The notes beneath the pieces were generated by a model. That model did no database searches, had not been told where the DNA came from, and saw nothing but the letters and a program-made list of their open reading frames with translations. The position numbers and the translations under genes are program-made. 64,000 bases of DNA from Phaseolus vulgaris. Its lineage: Eukaryota; Streptophyta; Magnoliopsida; Fabales; Fabaceae. Shown piece after piece: positions 10,650-21,045 of this stretch. The stretch is taken from contig NC_023756.2 of NCBI RefSeq assembly GCF_000499845.2, positions 35,894,970 to 35,958,969 on the forward strand, written 5' to 3'. Every line of letters starts with the position of its first letter. Position 1 is the stretch's first letter.

Positions 10650-10890
10650 GTTTTTCCAAAATGGCACACTTTATTCCTTGCCACAAGGTGGATGATGCAT
10701 GTCATATTGCAAATCTCTTCTTCAAGGAAGTGGTTCGTTTACACGGACTTCCTAGAACTATAGTGTCCGTTAGAGATTCCAAGTTCTTGAGTCACTTTTG
10801 GAAGACCTTGTGGGGTAAACTTAGTACTAAACTTTTATTTTCTACTACTTGTCACCCACAAACCGATGGTCAAACCGAAGTGGTAAATAT
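10650..10890 (+). pseudogene. TE-A integrase core fragment
   Basis: Continues [18 protein letters not shown] ... [18 protein letters not shown] ... [13 protein letters not shown]. The second catalytic Asp of the usual SDRD motif is Val here (SVRD), and the Glu of GQTE is present. The fragment stops at the copia solo LTR. AATAT is duplicated (10886-10890 and 12497-12501). Confidence 0.87.
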
Positions 10891-12496
10891 TGTTGGGTTT
10901 AATATTGCCAAAGTTCAAGAGGGGGGGTGAATTGACCTTTTAAAACTTTCTCGCAGAAACAGTGTTTAACACAGTCTACAGAAAATAAATCGATTTATGT
11001 GAAAATGAACAGATTTATTTCGGCACTGTTTTTGTTTGAAAAGCGTTTATACAACAAGGTTAATCACAAGATTATGCAGATAGATTTTCCAGATGCACAC
11101 ACACTGATATTAGAACGAAAACCAGTGAAACACAAAAAGGCAAACTTCAATTTCAGGCAAGTGATTAAGGTTCAATTGATAGCATGCCAATTAATTGAGT
11201 AACCTTTACAATCAACCTGTTCCAATGGCTTTTAACAAACTATGAGTGTTCTTCTTGATATCAAACAGTTTTCAGAAATTAAGAACAGTATGAACTGAGC
11301 CCAGAAAGAACAGATTTATTATTGATTGAACAAATTTATTTCTTTGCTGTTTTAACAATCATGCAGAAACTTAATTGCAGAGATTGAGAGAGAATGAACA
11401 CAGGGCAGTTATACTGGTTCACTCAACTGAGCTACATCCAGTCTTCACCTAAAACCAAGGTGAAATTCACTAAACCACAATACAAACAAACACAATTCCC
11501 ACTGTTCTTGAAACCTACAAGAACTTAGGTACTCTTGCTGAAAAAACCTATTTCAGCTCACACACACTCTTCAAGAAAACCTATCAAGAAGAGTGTTCAA
11601 CCAAACTATTACAAGAAATGAGAAGTGAAACGAATACACCTGATTGAGGATACAAAGATCTGCCTTAAACCAGTAGGCAAGATTGCTAGAACAGTAACAG
11701 CACCTCACACCAAGCTTTTGGAACCAAACCAAGAACAAGCACTTTGTGATTTTTCGAAATCTTTGAAGAACAAATGCTAATCCTTTGTAAACTCTTAATT
11801 CTCTGCTGTCAAAACTTGTTTTTGCAAATGTATGAACGATGTTTAAACTCAGAAACAAGTTTTCATTTTATAGAAAACCAACTTATAACATAATTTTGAA
11901 AAACAGTTAAAGCAGTTATAAAATGAACAGATTGAAAATAAAATGAACAGATTTATTTTCAAAAGCAGTTAGAGAATTTGTTAAGTGGGGAGACTTAGTC
12001 AACCATTCTGGTGCTGAGATAAAACTGAAAAACGTTTAAGCTTGACATGGCACCAGAGACAAAAAGAATCTATTCATTTACAGATGAACAGATTTATTTT
12101 TCAAAATGAAAACAGAAAAGCTTAACTATTTAAACACAGTCGTTTTGAAAGGTAGAAGACTTAGTCAAAATACATGATGCACAAAATCTAATTTTCACAA
12201 GACTTAGCCAAGGCATCAGTGTAAAGATGAATCTGTTTATTTAGAAAAGAACAGATTTATTTTTATGCAGTAAACGTGTTTTTTGTAAAACATGTGAAAA
12301 ATAGTTTAAGAAAACTTATGCTTGTTCTTATCACATGGCCAGTGGTTATGAGGTGAGTTACTCAGCAAAAAGCCCACTCTTAGAAAACCTCTAAGCACTA
12401 CCTAAGACACACTTAAAGCAAAGCAAAATACACATGAAATGTACATAGAAGTCTTCATCAAACACAATCTTGAAGGGGCAGCAACCATCTTCAACA
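10891..12496 (-). repeat. Copia solo LTR related to copia H
   Basis: Minus strand starts TGTTGAAGATGGTTGC and ends ...GCAATATTAAACCCAACA, with TSD AATAT. It matches the layout of the H 5' LTR (58417-60121): the GTGTTTGATGAAGA block near the start, repeated AATCTGTTCATTT-type motifs, a TATA box (minus, about 11866-11874), and the conserved CAATTCACCCCCCCTCTTG block near the end. No internal region is left. Confidence 0.88.
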
Positions 12497-12501
12497 AATA
12501 T

Positions 12502-13228
12502 AACTTTGGGACAAATGTTGCGATGCTTTATTTCCGGGAATCCAAGGGTTTGGGAGGATTTACTACCACATGTTGAATTTGCTTATAATCGTGTAGTAAA
12601 TTCTACCACATCACATTCTCCTTTTGAGGTTGTCTATGGGTTTAATCCCTTAACACCTCTTGATCTTCTTCCTATTCCCATACTTGATGATGTCTTATGC
12701 AAAGATGGGGATGAAAAAGCTTCTTTTATGAAAAATTTGCATCAAGACATCAAGTTGAGAATTGAGAAGAAGGTTGGCAAGTATGCTGAAATTGCCAACA
12801 AAAGGAGAAAAGCATTATTGTTTGATGTAGGTGATTGGGTTTGGCTTCATTTGAGAAGAGATCGTTTTCCTACTCAAAGGAAGTCCAAACTTATGCCTCG
12901 TGGAGATGGACCTTTTCAAGTTCTAAAGAGGATTAATGATAATGCTTATGAGTTAGATATGCCTGATACATTTTTAGGTAGTCATACATTTAATATTAGT
13001 GATCTAACTCCTTTTTCTGTAGGTCTCCAGAATTCGTGGTCAAATTCTCTCCAACTCGGGGAGTATGATGGAGAACAAGATCAAGAAGATAAAGAAGCCA
13101 AAGATGAAGGTGTTCAAGAAGATATTAGCTCATCATCCTTTTTACCTCAAAGGATTACAAGGAGCAAATTTAAAGAATTAGGAAATAGTGGACAAATGTT
13201 TTCTCTTTTTGTAATATCTTTTGTATAG
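12502..13228 (+). pseudogene. TE-A integrase C-terminal part
   Basis: Encodes LGQMLRCFISGNPRVWEDL, HVEFAYNRVVNSTTSHSPF and VYGFNPLTPLDLL, then the GDWVWLHLRRDRFP / RGDGPFQVLKRINDNAYELD / FNISDLTPF integrase tail typical of plant gypsy. The reading frame is open to 13228. The last part after about 13066 lies inside the 3' LTR, so the polyprotein C-terminus overlaps U3. No chromodomain is recognisable. Confidence 0.85.
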
Positions 13229-13801
13229 AATGTAGAATGTTTAAATATATAGTTTAGGAAAGGTGCTAAGAGGGAAACCTAAAGATACCTCTTATGTAGA
13301 AGCATCTTTAGATATTAGTTTAGAACATTCTAGTAGGTGACCCTTCATACCTCACTATAGGCGCTAGAAGTGGGTAATGTAGGAGGGACCTTTGGTTAGC
13401 TTCTTGTGTAAGATTTGTGTACTCCATGAATGGTCCTTCTCCTATATAAGGAGGGCTTGGGTTCTTCTATATACAGATTTGATATTGATAGTACCGAAAC
13501 TCTCCCAAAATTGGTGAGCATTTAAGAGACTTGTGTCTTCTCTTACCTAGTCTTATCTTGAGAGCAATCTTGGAGCCTCAAGTGGCGGCATCTCACTCAT
13601 CTTGGAGCTTTGCATCCTCCAAGTGGCGTGTTCCTCTCCAAGAACTCCAACCACATAAGTCTTCTTATCTTTTCCATCTATTTCATTCATTTCCATGTCC
13701 ATATAAACTCTTAAACATGTCTTAGGCCTTTTCTTGCACTTTTGTTCGGTTCTTTTGGCTTCCTTTCTTGTTTTGTTCGGTTCATCTTCTTTCTTTACTG
13801 T
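13066..13801 (+). repeat. TE-A 3' LTR, left part
   Basis: Begins TGATGGAGAACAAGATC after the purine-rich ACTCGGGGAGTA. It carries TATATAA at 13443-13449 and the paired AAGTGGCG motifs near 13579 and 13620. TE-B interrupts it at 13801, and it resumes at 27328. The exact start is inferred from the solo LTR terminus. Confidence 0.75.
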
Positions 13802-15011
13802 TGTACCGTCCCGTATCCGGGCGTTGACAAAGTCAAGGTCAAAGTCAACGCCTGGAGTCAAAGTCAACACAAAGCGTCGCCTAGGTGAAGGTGTCGCCAA
13901 AAGGAAGCGTCGCCAAGGCAAGGTGTCGCCTAGGTGAAGGCGTCGCCCAACTAGGGCGTCGCCAAGATCAAATATCGCTAAGGCAAGGCAATCACAGTGT
14001 GGTTCCCCGATACCCATGGGTAGGAAAGACCATGGAGGGAGCGACGCTGTGGGAAGGCCTCAGGTCCCGATGATCCGGGGCAGTGATAAAGAGAAGGAAA
14101 AGGTGGCTTCAAGGCCATAGTGATAGCACCAGTGAAGGGCAGCCTGACTCGTGAAGTACCCCTGCCGGCTCAGAGACGCCTTTGGGGCAGATACGACTCA
14201 AGGGGAGGGTCACGCCCAGGGCAGCTAGGTGCAAGGTACGAGGGGAAGGCAGATACGCTCTCAAAGTGAGTGAGTAGATGATTGGGGGCATGAGTTGGCA
14301 CCCAAAAAGTCACCCCTTGCGCAGTAGCACTCCCAAGCAGGAGGACTCACACGTAGAAACGTCCCCAGATGGGCAGAAACGTCCCCAGATGGGGTCATGG
14401 CGCTGTGAGGCCCTCCACGTGTACGACAGCCAGGTCAGAACAGAAACACCACTTAGTCAGGTACCAGGTAATTAAAGTCATTCAATATAGTTTCTGTTTC
14501 GAGCGTTTAAGGTACTATAAAGGCTCCCAAGCGTTTCAACGTCTTAAATGCGCTACGTTTTCTAATTAGACGCGTTAATTAAGTGCGTTACGTTTATGAT
14601 TAAAAGCACTTTAAGGCACTTTAAATGCTTGGGCAGTTTAAATAGCGCCGGGAATGTTGGAAACAGGGTTCGAACTTTTGGCAAATTTCCCAGAAACTCT
14701 CTAGTTGCTTGCTCGGGCCTTGAGGTTACGCACAAGGGACTAGGGAAAGATTTTTGCTAGAAGGAGAAATATACATTAGACACAATTTCCTTTTTTACCA
14801 CCTTCAGAGTGCCATACGCGGTGCTCCGATACGGAGGTGCATAGTTTTGGTGTTTCTTGCTGGCTGACTTGAGCGTCGGAGTGCAAACGGCCGCTAGGGC
14901 GCCCTTTTGTCCTTCTTCTTTGCAGGAATCCACAGGTAACCAGTGGGAAGGAGTCCCTAGCTGACGGTTGAGGTCGCGCACGAAGACGTCCCAGGTCAAC
15001 CGGACGGAACA
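13802..15011 (+). repeat. TE-B 5' LTR
   Basis: 1210 bp. The 3' copy is 1225 bp, mainly because of a short indel near the GCGTCGCC repeats (about 13895 versus 26190). It is rich in GCGTCGCC units and includes the CCCCGATACCCATGGGTAGG block that recurs inside the element. Confidence 0.96.
14515..14522 (+). promoter_or_regulatory. TATA box in TE-B 5' LTR
   Basis: CTATAAAG in GGTACTATAAAGGCTCCC, with the identical copy at 26827-26834 in the 3' LTR. Confidence 0.65.
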
Positions 15012-15032
15012 TTTGGCGCCCACCGTGGGGCC
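15012..15032 (+). other. Primer binding site of TE-B
   Basis: Starts TTTGGCGCCCACC directly after the LTR. TGG pairs with the CCA end of a tRNA. The same block is found next to the TE-C LTR (28591-28611). I cannot assign the tRNA species. Confidence 0.65.
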
Positions 15033-15117
15033 GATATAAAACATCAGTCCCATCACAAGTCTGAGAAGATCTACCAAGTTATAGTAACGTTGGACGAGGT
15101 TGGAAGAGACCGTGACA

Positions 15118-16480
15118 ATGGCCCCCACCAGATGAGGTACAGCAGGCGCAGCCCCAGCAGAACTATCCATGCAGCAGGTCCTGGAGATAATGCGAGGGCT
15201 GCAGGAAGATATGGCGGAGTCGAAACTGGAACAGGAACGCATGCAGGCAGATCTCGAAGCCTCGCATGAGAGGAATGAAGAGCTCCACCGCGTAAATGAG
15301 GAGTTGCGCCGGGGTCTGAGAAATAATCGGGGGCAACGTGAACATGACGAGATGGAGAACCACTCCCCGCCAAGGGAGTTTTCCATTCCCTTCTCGCAGG
15401 AGATTTTGGATGCATTGATCTCGAACACGTTCGCAGGGCCCAAGGTGATCTTCACTGGGATGGAGGACCCTGAGACGCACCTCGCTGCATTTCACACACA
15501 AATGGTCCTGGTAGGCGGCTCTGACGCCGCCAAGTGCAAGCTCTTTATGAGCACCTTGACTGGGATGGCTATGGACTGGTTTATCAGCCTACCGGACGGT
15601 CATATCACCTCTTTCCGACAACTGTCACGATTGTTCAGGGAACAATACCTAGCAAACAAGGCCCCGCCGCCGGTCTCCTACGATTTGTTTGATGTGAAAC
15701 AGTATCAAGGGGAGACCCTAAAGGAATACTTCAATCGCTTCGGGGCCCAGGTGGTAAAGGTTGGTACGACAGAGGAACCTATGATTGTGTACGCGTTCGT
15801 GAAGGGCGTATGCCCCGGTCCTTTTGGGAGTCCATCATTCGCAACCGCCCTAGGACTTTCGCTGAACTACGGCGTCGGGCGGTAGAACATATCGCTTCCG
15901 AAGGAGAGGTGTGTGTGAAGCGCACCAGCGTCGTACCCTCGCGGCCGAGGGGACCGACGCGAGCTCAACCCGCCAGGGTCAATGAGACCACGACGGGAAG
16001 GAAGAAACCAGATGGGAGACGCCCCTACGAGGCCAGAAAGCCCCAGCCCCGGGGTCCAGCGGGAGGCGATCGCCCGGCCAGAGAAAGAACGAGGCCGGCG
16101 AGATACAATTTTGTGGTGGAGTTGAAGGACCTGATCGCCGTACCTAACATAGCTGAGAGATTGAGGCGACCGGCGAAGTCCGATAAGGTGTTGGGGCCTC
16201 GGAAAGACTCTTGGTGTGAGTTCCACGAGGCTTTCGGTCACCACATTGATAACTGCCTGTCGTTGGGTTACCAGCTGGATGAGCTGGTGAGAACCGGGTT
16301 TTTGAAGGATTATGTAGCAAAACCCACAACAACCGCCACCCTGCTGCCGCCAGCGGAAGAACAAGCACACGAGACGCCGGTTCTCGGCGAGGTCCATACC
16401 ATAGCTGGAGGATTTTCCGGTGGAGGACCCACCGCCTCCCAGCGAAAGAAATACGCGAGGGGGGTCAACTCGATCGAAGA
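15118..16480 (+). pseudogene. TE-B gag
   Basis: Forms the virus-like particle and binds RNA. The likely start is ATG 15118, followed by a TGA at 15133-15135; the frame reopens from ATG 15169. Order: coiled-coil-like Glu-rich stretch (MQADLEASHERNEELHRVNE), Retrotrans_gag domain (MEDPETHLAAFHTQM, AMDWFISLPDGHITSF, FREQYLANKAPPPVSYDLF), basic Arg/Pro region, and a CX2HX4HX4C knuckle (CEFHEAFGHHIDNC). A one-base loss in the T run near 15823 shifts the frame. It is equivalent to the TE-C gag halves. Confidence 0.9.
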
Positions 16481-17215
16481 AAGAATTTCGGGTGCGCCGT
16501 GGGAGTTGGACCTCGTATTCACGAGAGGGGATCTCCGAGACGTGGTGCCGCACGACAATGACCCCGTGGTCATTTCAGTTGTCACAGCGGGAAGAAAGGT
16601 GCACAGAGTCCTTGTCGACTAGGGAAGTTCAGCAGACGTCATGTTCTAGTCGACATTCAATAAGTTGCGGTTATCCCCCGACCTTTTGAGGCCCTACACA
16701 GGGTGCCTGTATGGGTTTGCGGACAACCAGGTGGAAGTTCGAGGCTATCTGGAGTTGAGGACTACGTTCACAGACGGAGAGGCCTCACGTACCGAAAGTA
16801 TCCGGTACTTGGTCGTGAACGCCAGCTCCGCTTACAACATCTTGTTGGGCAGGCCGGCGTTGAACCGGTTGAACGCAGTAGCCTCCACACGCCATATGAA
16901 GATGAAGCTGCTGGACCTCAGTGGCAAGGTGATAGTCATCAAGTCAGATCAGGAGGAGGCAAGAAAATGCTATGAGAACAGCCTAAAAACGAAGAGAGGC
17001 GTGTTCATGGTGTATGAGCGTCCGCCGTGCGTAGACACGACGATGATTGAGGCGACGCCCGCTGCGCCGACGCCTAACGAGGCCGTGCCCGCGAGGGCGA
17101 CGCCAGAAACAGATGCACACATGGAGGAGGGCCCTGACGACGCGGTGCCCGTGGAAGAGGCGGCGTCCGTCGAGGATAGCAGGGAACAACCGGTGGCCAA
17201 CGCCGTAGAGAGGGA
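16481..17215 (+). pseudogene. TE-B aspartic protease and acidic linker
   Basis: Retropepsin-like domain from DLVFTRGDLRDVVPHD to the ILLGRPALNRL end. The active-site stretch reads LVD-stop-GSSADVMF-stop-STF, with TAG codons at 16621-16623 and 16648-16650, where TE-C has Gln (CAG) and Trp (TGG). After the protease comes an Ala/Pro/Glu-rich linker (EATPAAPTPNEAVPARATPE). Both stops lie in CAG/CCAG contexts, fitting C-to-T decay of methylated cytosine. Confidence 0.88.
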
Positions 17216-18677
17216 GATTGGCGGCAAGACGTTCAAGTTAGGAAGTTTGCTGAGCCCAGAAGTACAGGAAGGGGTGGCAGAAGTGATTTCGCGCCACCTG
17301 GATGCTTTCGCATGGTCCGCCTCGGATATGCCCGGTATCGACCCTGATTTCCTATGTCATCACCTCAGCATGGACGCCACGGTCCGCCCCGTGCGCCAAA
17401 GAAGGAGAAAGTTTAACGAGGAGAGACAGCAGGTGGTAAAGGATGAAACGCAGAAGCTGTTGAGTGCTGGCCACATCAGGGAGATTCAATACCCCGAGTG
17501 GCTAGCCAATGTCGTTTTGGTGAAAAAGGCGAATGGGAAGTGGAGGATGTGCGTGGACTTCACGGACCTAAATAAGGCGTGCCCGAAGGACTCGTACCCA
17601 CTGCCCAGCATTGACGCGTTGGTGGATAGCGCATCTAGCAGCAAGGTGCTGAGCTTCCTGGACGCGTTCTCAGGGTACAACCAGATCAAGAAGCACCCGA
17701 GAGATGAGAGTAAAACTGCATTCATGACTGAGACTTGCAGTTACTGTTATAAGGTGATGCCTTTCGGGCTGAAGAACGCGGGCGCCACATACCAAAGGTT
17801 AATGGACAAGGTCTTGGCGCCCATGCTAGGGAGGAATGTGTACGCCTATGTAGATGACATGGTGGTGGCATCGCCGGATAGGGCACAGCACATGGCAGAC
17901 CTGGAGGAGTTGTTCGTCACCATATCCAAGTACCGCCTCAAGTTAAACCCTGAGAAGTGTGTCTTCGGGGTAGAGGCCGGTAAGTTCTTGGGTTTTATGC
18001 TCACAGAGAGGGGGATAGAAGCAAACCCCGACAAATGTGCCGCGATCATCGCCATGCGAAGCTCGACGTCGGTGAAGGAAGTACAGCAGTTGACGGGGCG
18101 AATGGCGGCGCTCTCAAGGTTTGTTTCCGCCGGAGGAGAGAAGGGGCACCCATATTTCCAGTGCCTCAAGAGAAACAGTCATTTTGCATGGACTGACGAA
18201 TGCGAAGCGGCCTTCATTAAGTTGAAAGAATACCTGGCAACGCCACCGGTCCTCTGCAAACCGGTAACAGGTGTGCCCCTTCGGCTATATTTTACGGTAA
18301 CAGAGCGGGCTATTAGCTCTGTGTTAGTCCAGGAGCAGGACCAGAGTCAAAAGCCCATCTATTTTGTGAGCAAGGCATTACAAGGTGCTGAGACGAGATA
18401 CCAGGCGCTAGAGAAGGCAGCATTAGCGGTGGTGTTTTCAGCCAGGAGGCTCCGTCATTACTTCCACAGCTTTACGGTGGTAGTGATGACAGACCTCCCT
18501 ATACAGAAGGTGCTGCAGAAGCCTGACGTGGCGGGAAGAATGGTACGCTGGGCGGTGGAGCTGTCAGAATTCGACATTCAGTATGAGCCTAGAGGATCCA
18601 TCAAAGGGCAAGTGTACGCAGATTTTATAGCGGAACTCTTGCCCGGAGGTGAGCAAGAGGTGGAAGTGGGCTCGTAG
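17216..18677 (+). pseudogene. TE-B reverse transcriptase and first RNase H
   Basis: One open frame from about 16665 to a TAG at 18675-18677. RT motifs: WRMCVDFTDLNKACPKDSYP, FLDAFSGYNQIKKHPRDE, MPFGLKNAGATYQ, and YVDDMVVAS with Tyr at 17847-17849. The thumb follows (KYRLKLNPEKCVFGV, GFMLTERGIEANPDK). The attached RNase H region (YFVSKALQGAETRYQ, HYFHSFTVVVMTDLP, YADFIAE) is of the degenerate type found beside RT in Tat elements. The terminal TAG replaces a CAG present in TE-C, so RT is separated from aRNH. Confidence 0.92.
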
Positions 18678-19250
18678 TGGCTGCTCTCGGTTGATGGCTC
18701 TTCCAACCAACAAGGGAGTGGCGCGGGAATAGTCTTGGAGGGACCCAACGGCGTACTCATTGAGCAAGCTCTGCGCTTCGCCTTCAAGGCAAGTAATAAT
18801 CAGGCGGAATACGAAGCCCTGATAGCGGGAATGCTCCTGGCCGAGGAGATGGGCGCGCAGAACCTCCTGGTGAAAAGCGATTCCCAGCTGATTACGGGGC
18901 AGGTGTCGGGTGAGTTCCAGGCGAAGGACCCACAGATGGCGGCGTATCTCAGATACGTCCAACTACTGAAGGGAGCATTTAACGCTCTTGAGCTAGTACA
19001 TGTCCCAAGGGAGCAGAATGCCAGAGCTGACCTGCTTGCCAAGCTGGCCAGCTCAGGCAAGGGGGGTAGACAGAGGACAGGAATCCAAGAGACACTCAAA
19101 GCTCCGCGTAAATTCGTGGAAGATAACAGGGTGGATGTCCTCCAGATCTGTACATCAAGAGAGAGTCCAAGGAATCATCGCTCTCTGACCCAAGATACGC
19201 TGAAGACACCCCGCGTCAGCACGTACGGGGATATGCCTGAAGAAGGAAGA
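18678..19250 (+). CDS. TE-B archaeal-type RNase H domain
   Basis: Second RNase H, with the catalytic set visible: Asp in VDGSSN, Glu in NNQAEYEALIAGM, Asp in VKSDSQLI and Asp in NARADLLAKLAS. This is the RVT_3-like domain acquired by the Tat lineage. It is in the same frame as integrase (open 18735-20513). It is cut from RT by the TAG at 18675, so it would need readthrough. The domain itself looks intact, in contrast to its TE-C counterpart. Confidence 0.88.
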
Positions 19251-20513
19251 CAAATGCAGGTATGTGTCCTAACCGAGGGAGACACCTGGATGACGCCGTA
19301 CAAACGGTACCTGGCGGATGGAGCTCTCCTAGTGGAGCCGGAAGAGGGTAAGAAGGTCAAGAGAAACGCCGCAAGATACACTCTGGTGGATGGAGTGTTG
19401 TTCAGGCACGGTTTCACTCACCCTATCCTAACGTGTGTAAGTGGCGACGAGTGTACCAGGATAATGGCGGAGCTCCACGAAGGCATTTGCGGGAGCCACG
19501 TAGGAGGAAGGTCCTTAGCCTCCAAGGTGATACGCGCAGGGTTCTTCTGGCAAACAGTAAAAGAGGACTGCGCGCGACACGCTCAGCGCTGCAGACAATG
19601 CCAAAAGCACGCTGACTGGCACAAGGCGCCGCCAGAAGAACTGCGATCCATATATAGCCCGTGGCCTTTTCATACATGGGGAATCGACATCCTGGGCCCG
19701 TTCCCACTGGCAATAAGGCAGATGAAGTATTTGATCGTTGCCATCGAGTACTTCACCAAGTGGATAGAGGCAGAGCCCGTGGCACAGATCACTGCGCACA
19801 AGGTACAGCACTTTGTGTGGAAGAACATTGTGTGCCGCTTTGGCGTACCTAGGCGTTTGATATCCGATAATGGGACCCAATTCGCCAGTCAGCAGTTGAG
19901 AAATCATTGCGCCGAGGTAGGTATCAAGCAAGTGTTCGCATCAGTCGAACACCCCCAGACCAACGGGCAAGTGGAGTCAGCAAATAGAGTTTTGCTGAGG
20001 GGATTAAAGAGAAGGTTAGAGAAGGCCAAAGGGGCGTGGGCGGAGGAAGTTCCAAGGATCGTATGGGCATACCACACCACGCCCCAATCTTCCACCATGG
20101 AGACGCCTTTCAGCTTGGTGTATGGGTCGGACGCGATGATTCCGGTAGAGATACATGAAAGCTCACCACGTTTTCAAAACTTTGTGGTGGAGGAATCCAA
20201 CGAAGAAAGGCGGGTAAACCTGGATCTACTAGACGAAGCCAGGGAAGAAGCCAGAATAAAAGCTGAAGCGGTGAAGAGAAGAGTAGAGCGCCAATATAGC
20301 TCTAAGGTAAAGCCGCGACAGTTTCAGATGGGCGACCTAGTTATAAGGAAAGCCCATCCATACGAGCTGGAGAATAAGTTGTCTCCCAAGTGGACCGGAC
20401 CCTTCAGAGTTACCGAGGCTAAGGGCAACGGTTCGTACAACCTAGAGACCTTGGAAGGAGGTCCCATCCCGCGCAGTTGGAATGCAGCCAATCTGAAGTT
20501 TTATTTTAGTTGA
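19251..20513 (+). CDS. TE-B integrase
   Basis: Inserts the cDNA into chromosomes. HHCC zinc domain (HEGICGSHVGG ... HAQRCRQCQKH), then the catalytic core with Asp at 19686-19688 (GIDILGP), Asp at 19866-19868 (SDNGTQF) and Glu at 19974-19976 (NGQVESAN), a D-X59-D-X35-E spacing. The C-terminal module follows (FQMGDLVIRKAHPYELENKLSPKW, GPFRVTEAKGNGSYNL), ending NLKFYFS. No lesion is seen. It belongs to the same open frame as aRNH from 18735. Confidence 0.92.
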   Translation, partial: QMQVCVLTEGDTWMTPYKRYLADGALLVEPEEGKKVKRNAARYTLVDGVLFRHGFTHPILTCVSGDECTRIMAELHEGICGSHVGGRSLASKVIRAGFFWQTVKEDCARHAQRCRQCQKHADWHKAPPEELRSIYSPWPFHTWGIDILGPFPLAIRQMKYLIVAIEYFTKWIEAEPVAQITAHKVQHFVWKNIVCRFGVPRRLISDNGTQFASQQLRNHCAEVGIKQVFASVEHPQTNGQVESANRVLLRGLKRRLEKAKGAWAEEVPRIVWAYHTTPQSSTMETPFSLVYGSDAMIPVEIHESSPRFQNFVVEESNEERRVNLDLLDEAREEARIKAEAVKRRVERQYSSKVKPRQFQMGDLVIRKAHPYELENKLSPKWTGPFRVTEAKGNGSYNLETLEGGPIPRSWNAANLKFYFS

Positions 20514-21045
20514 CTTATGTAAAGCAGCTATGTAACAGTCTTGTTAAAGGGGACGCTCTTTTTCCCTTTCCGGGGTTTTTTAATGAGGTCACCCAAATAA
20601 AAGGAAAAAAAAAGCAAGTTCGAGAAAAAACCATGCCCTGGTTCTCAGTCTTTATCTTTCTCCGTTTGAAGTAGCCAAAGGCGTCGCCAAGAAAGAAGGC
20701 GTCGCCAAGAACGAAGGTGTCGCCAAGAAAGAAGGCGCCGCCAAGAATGAAGGCGTCGCCAAGAAAGAAGGCGTCGCCAAGAAGGAAGGCGTCGCCAAGA
20801 ACGAAGGCGTCGCCAAGAAGAAAGGCGTCGCCAAGAAGAAAGGTGTCGCTTGAGTGCAGGCGCCGCTGAGAAACATGACGGAGGAAAAGCGCGCAATATA
20901 TGAGACGTATGCAAAGTAAAGCGGCATTATAAAAACCAAGTATGGTATAGTGAAGTTGATGTTACAAGCAGTGTTCGATACAAATGGGAGTAATGCGAAT
21001 AGGGCAAACATTACAACTCATACAAAAACACAAACGAACAACTTT
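20514..21045. other. TE-B spacer after integrase
   Basis: No gene. It contains the integrase stop region, the 18-bp minisatellite and the downstream flank of the antisense gene that ends at 21046. Confidence 0.7.
20660..20870. repeat. 18-bp GCGTCGCCAAG minisatellite
   Basis: About eleven imperfect units of GGCGTCGCCAAGAANGAA, all variants in the AAG/AAC/AAA positions. The same GCGTCGCC core occurs in both LTRs (13880-13970 and 26170-26275) and at 22490-22640. Confidence 0.93.

Noticed and set aside
13531..14017. Open frames over the TE-A/TE-B junction
   Set aside because: They cross an insertion junction defined by the ACTGT duplication, so cannot be a conserved gene.
14776..15415. Overlapping minus-strand frames across the TE-B LTR end and gag start
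   Set aside because: They cross the LTR boundary, primer site and gag, and are shadows of gag; the version in the 3' LTR (27087-27341) stops at the LTR edge.
18564..19417. Minus-strand open frames opposite aRNH
   Set aside because: They mirror the plus-strand coding frame in GC-rich DNA; the plus strand has all the domain motifs.
20660..20870. Regular short repeats resembling a CRISPR array
   Set aside because: Units are contiguous 18-mers with no unique spacers, in a plant retrotransposon; it is a minisatellite.
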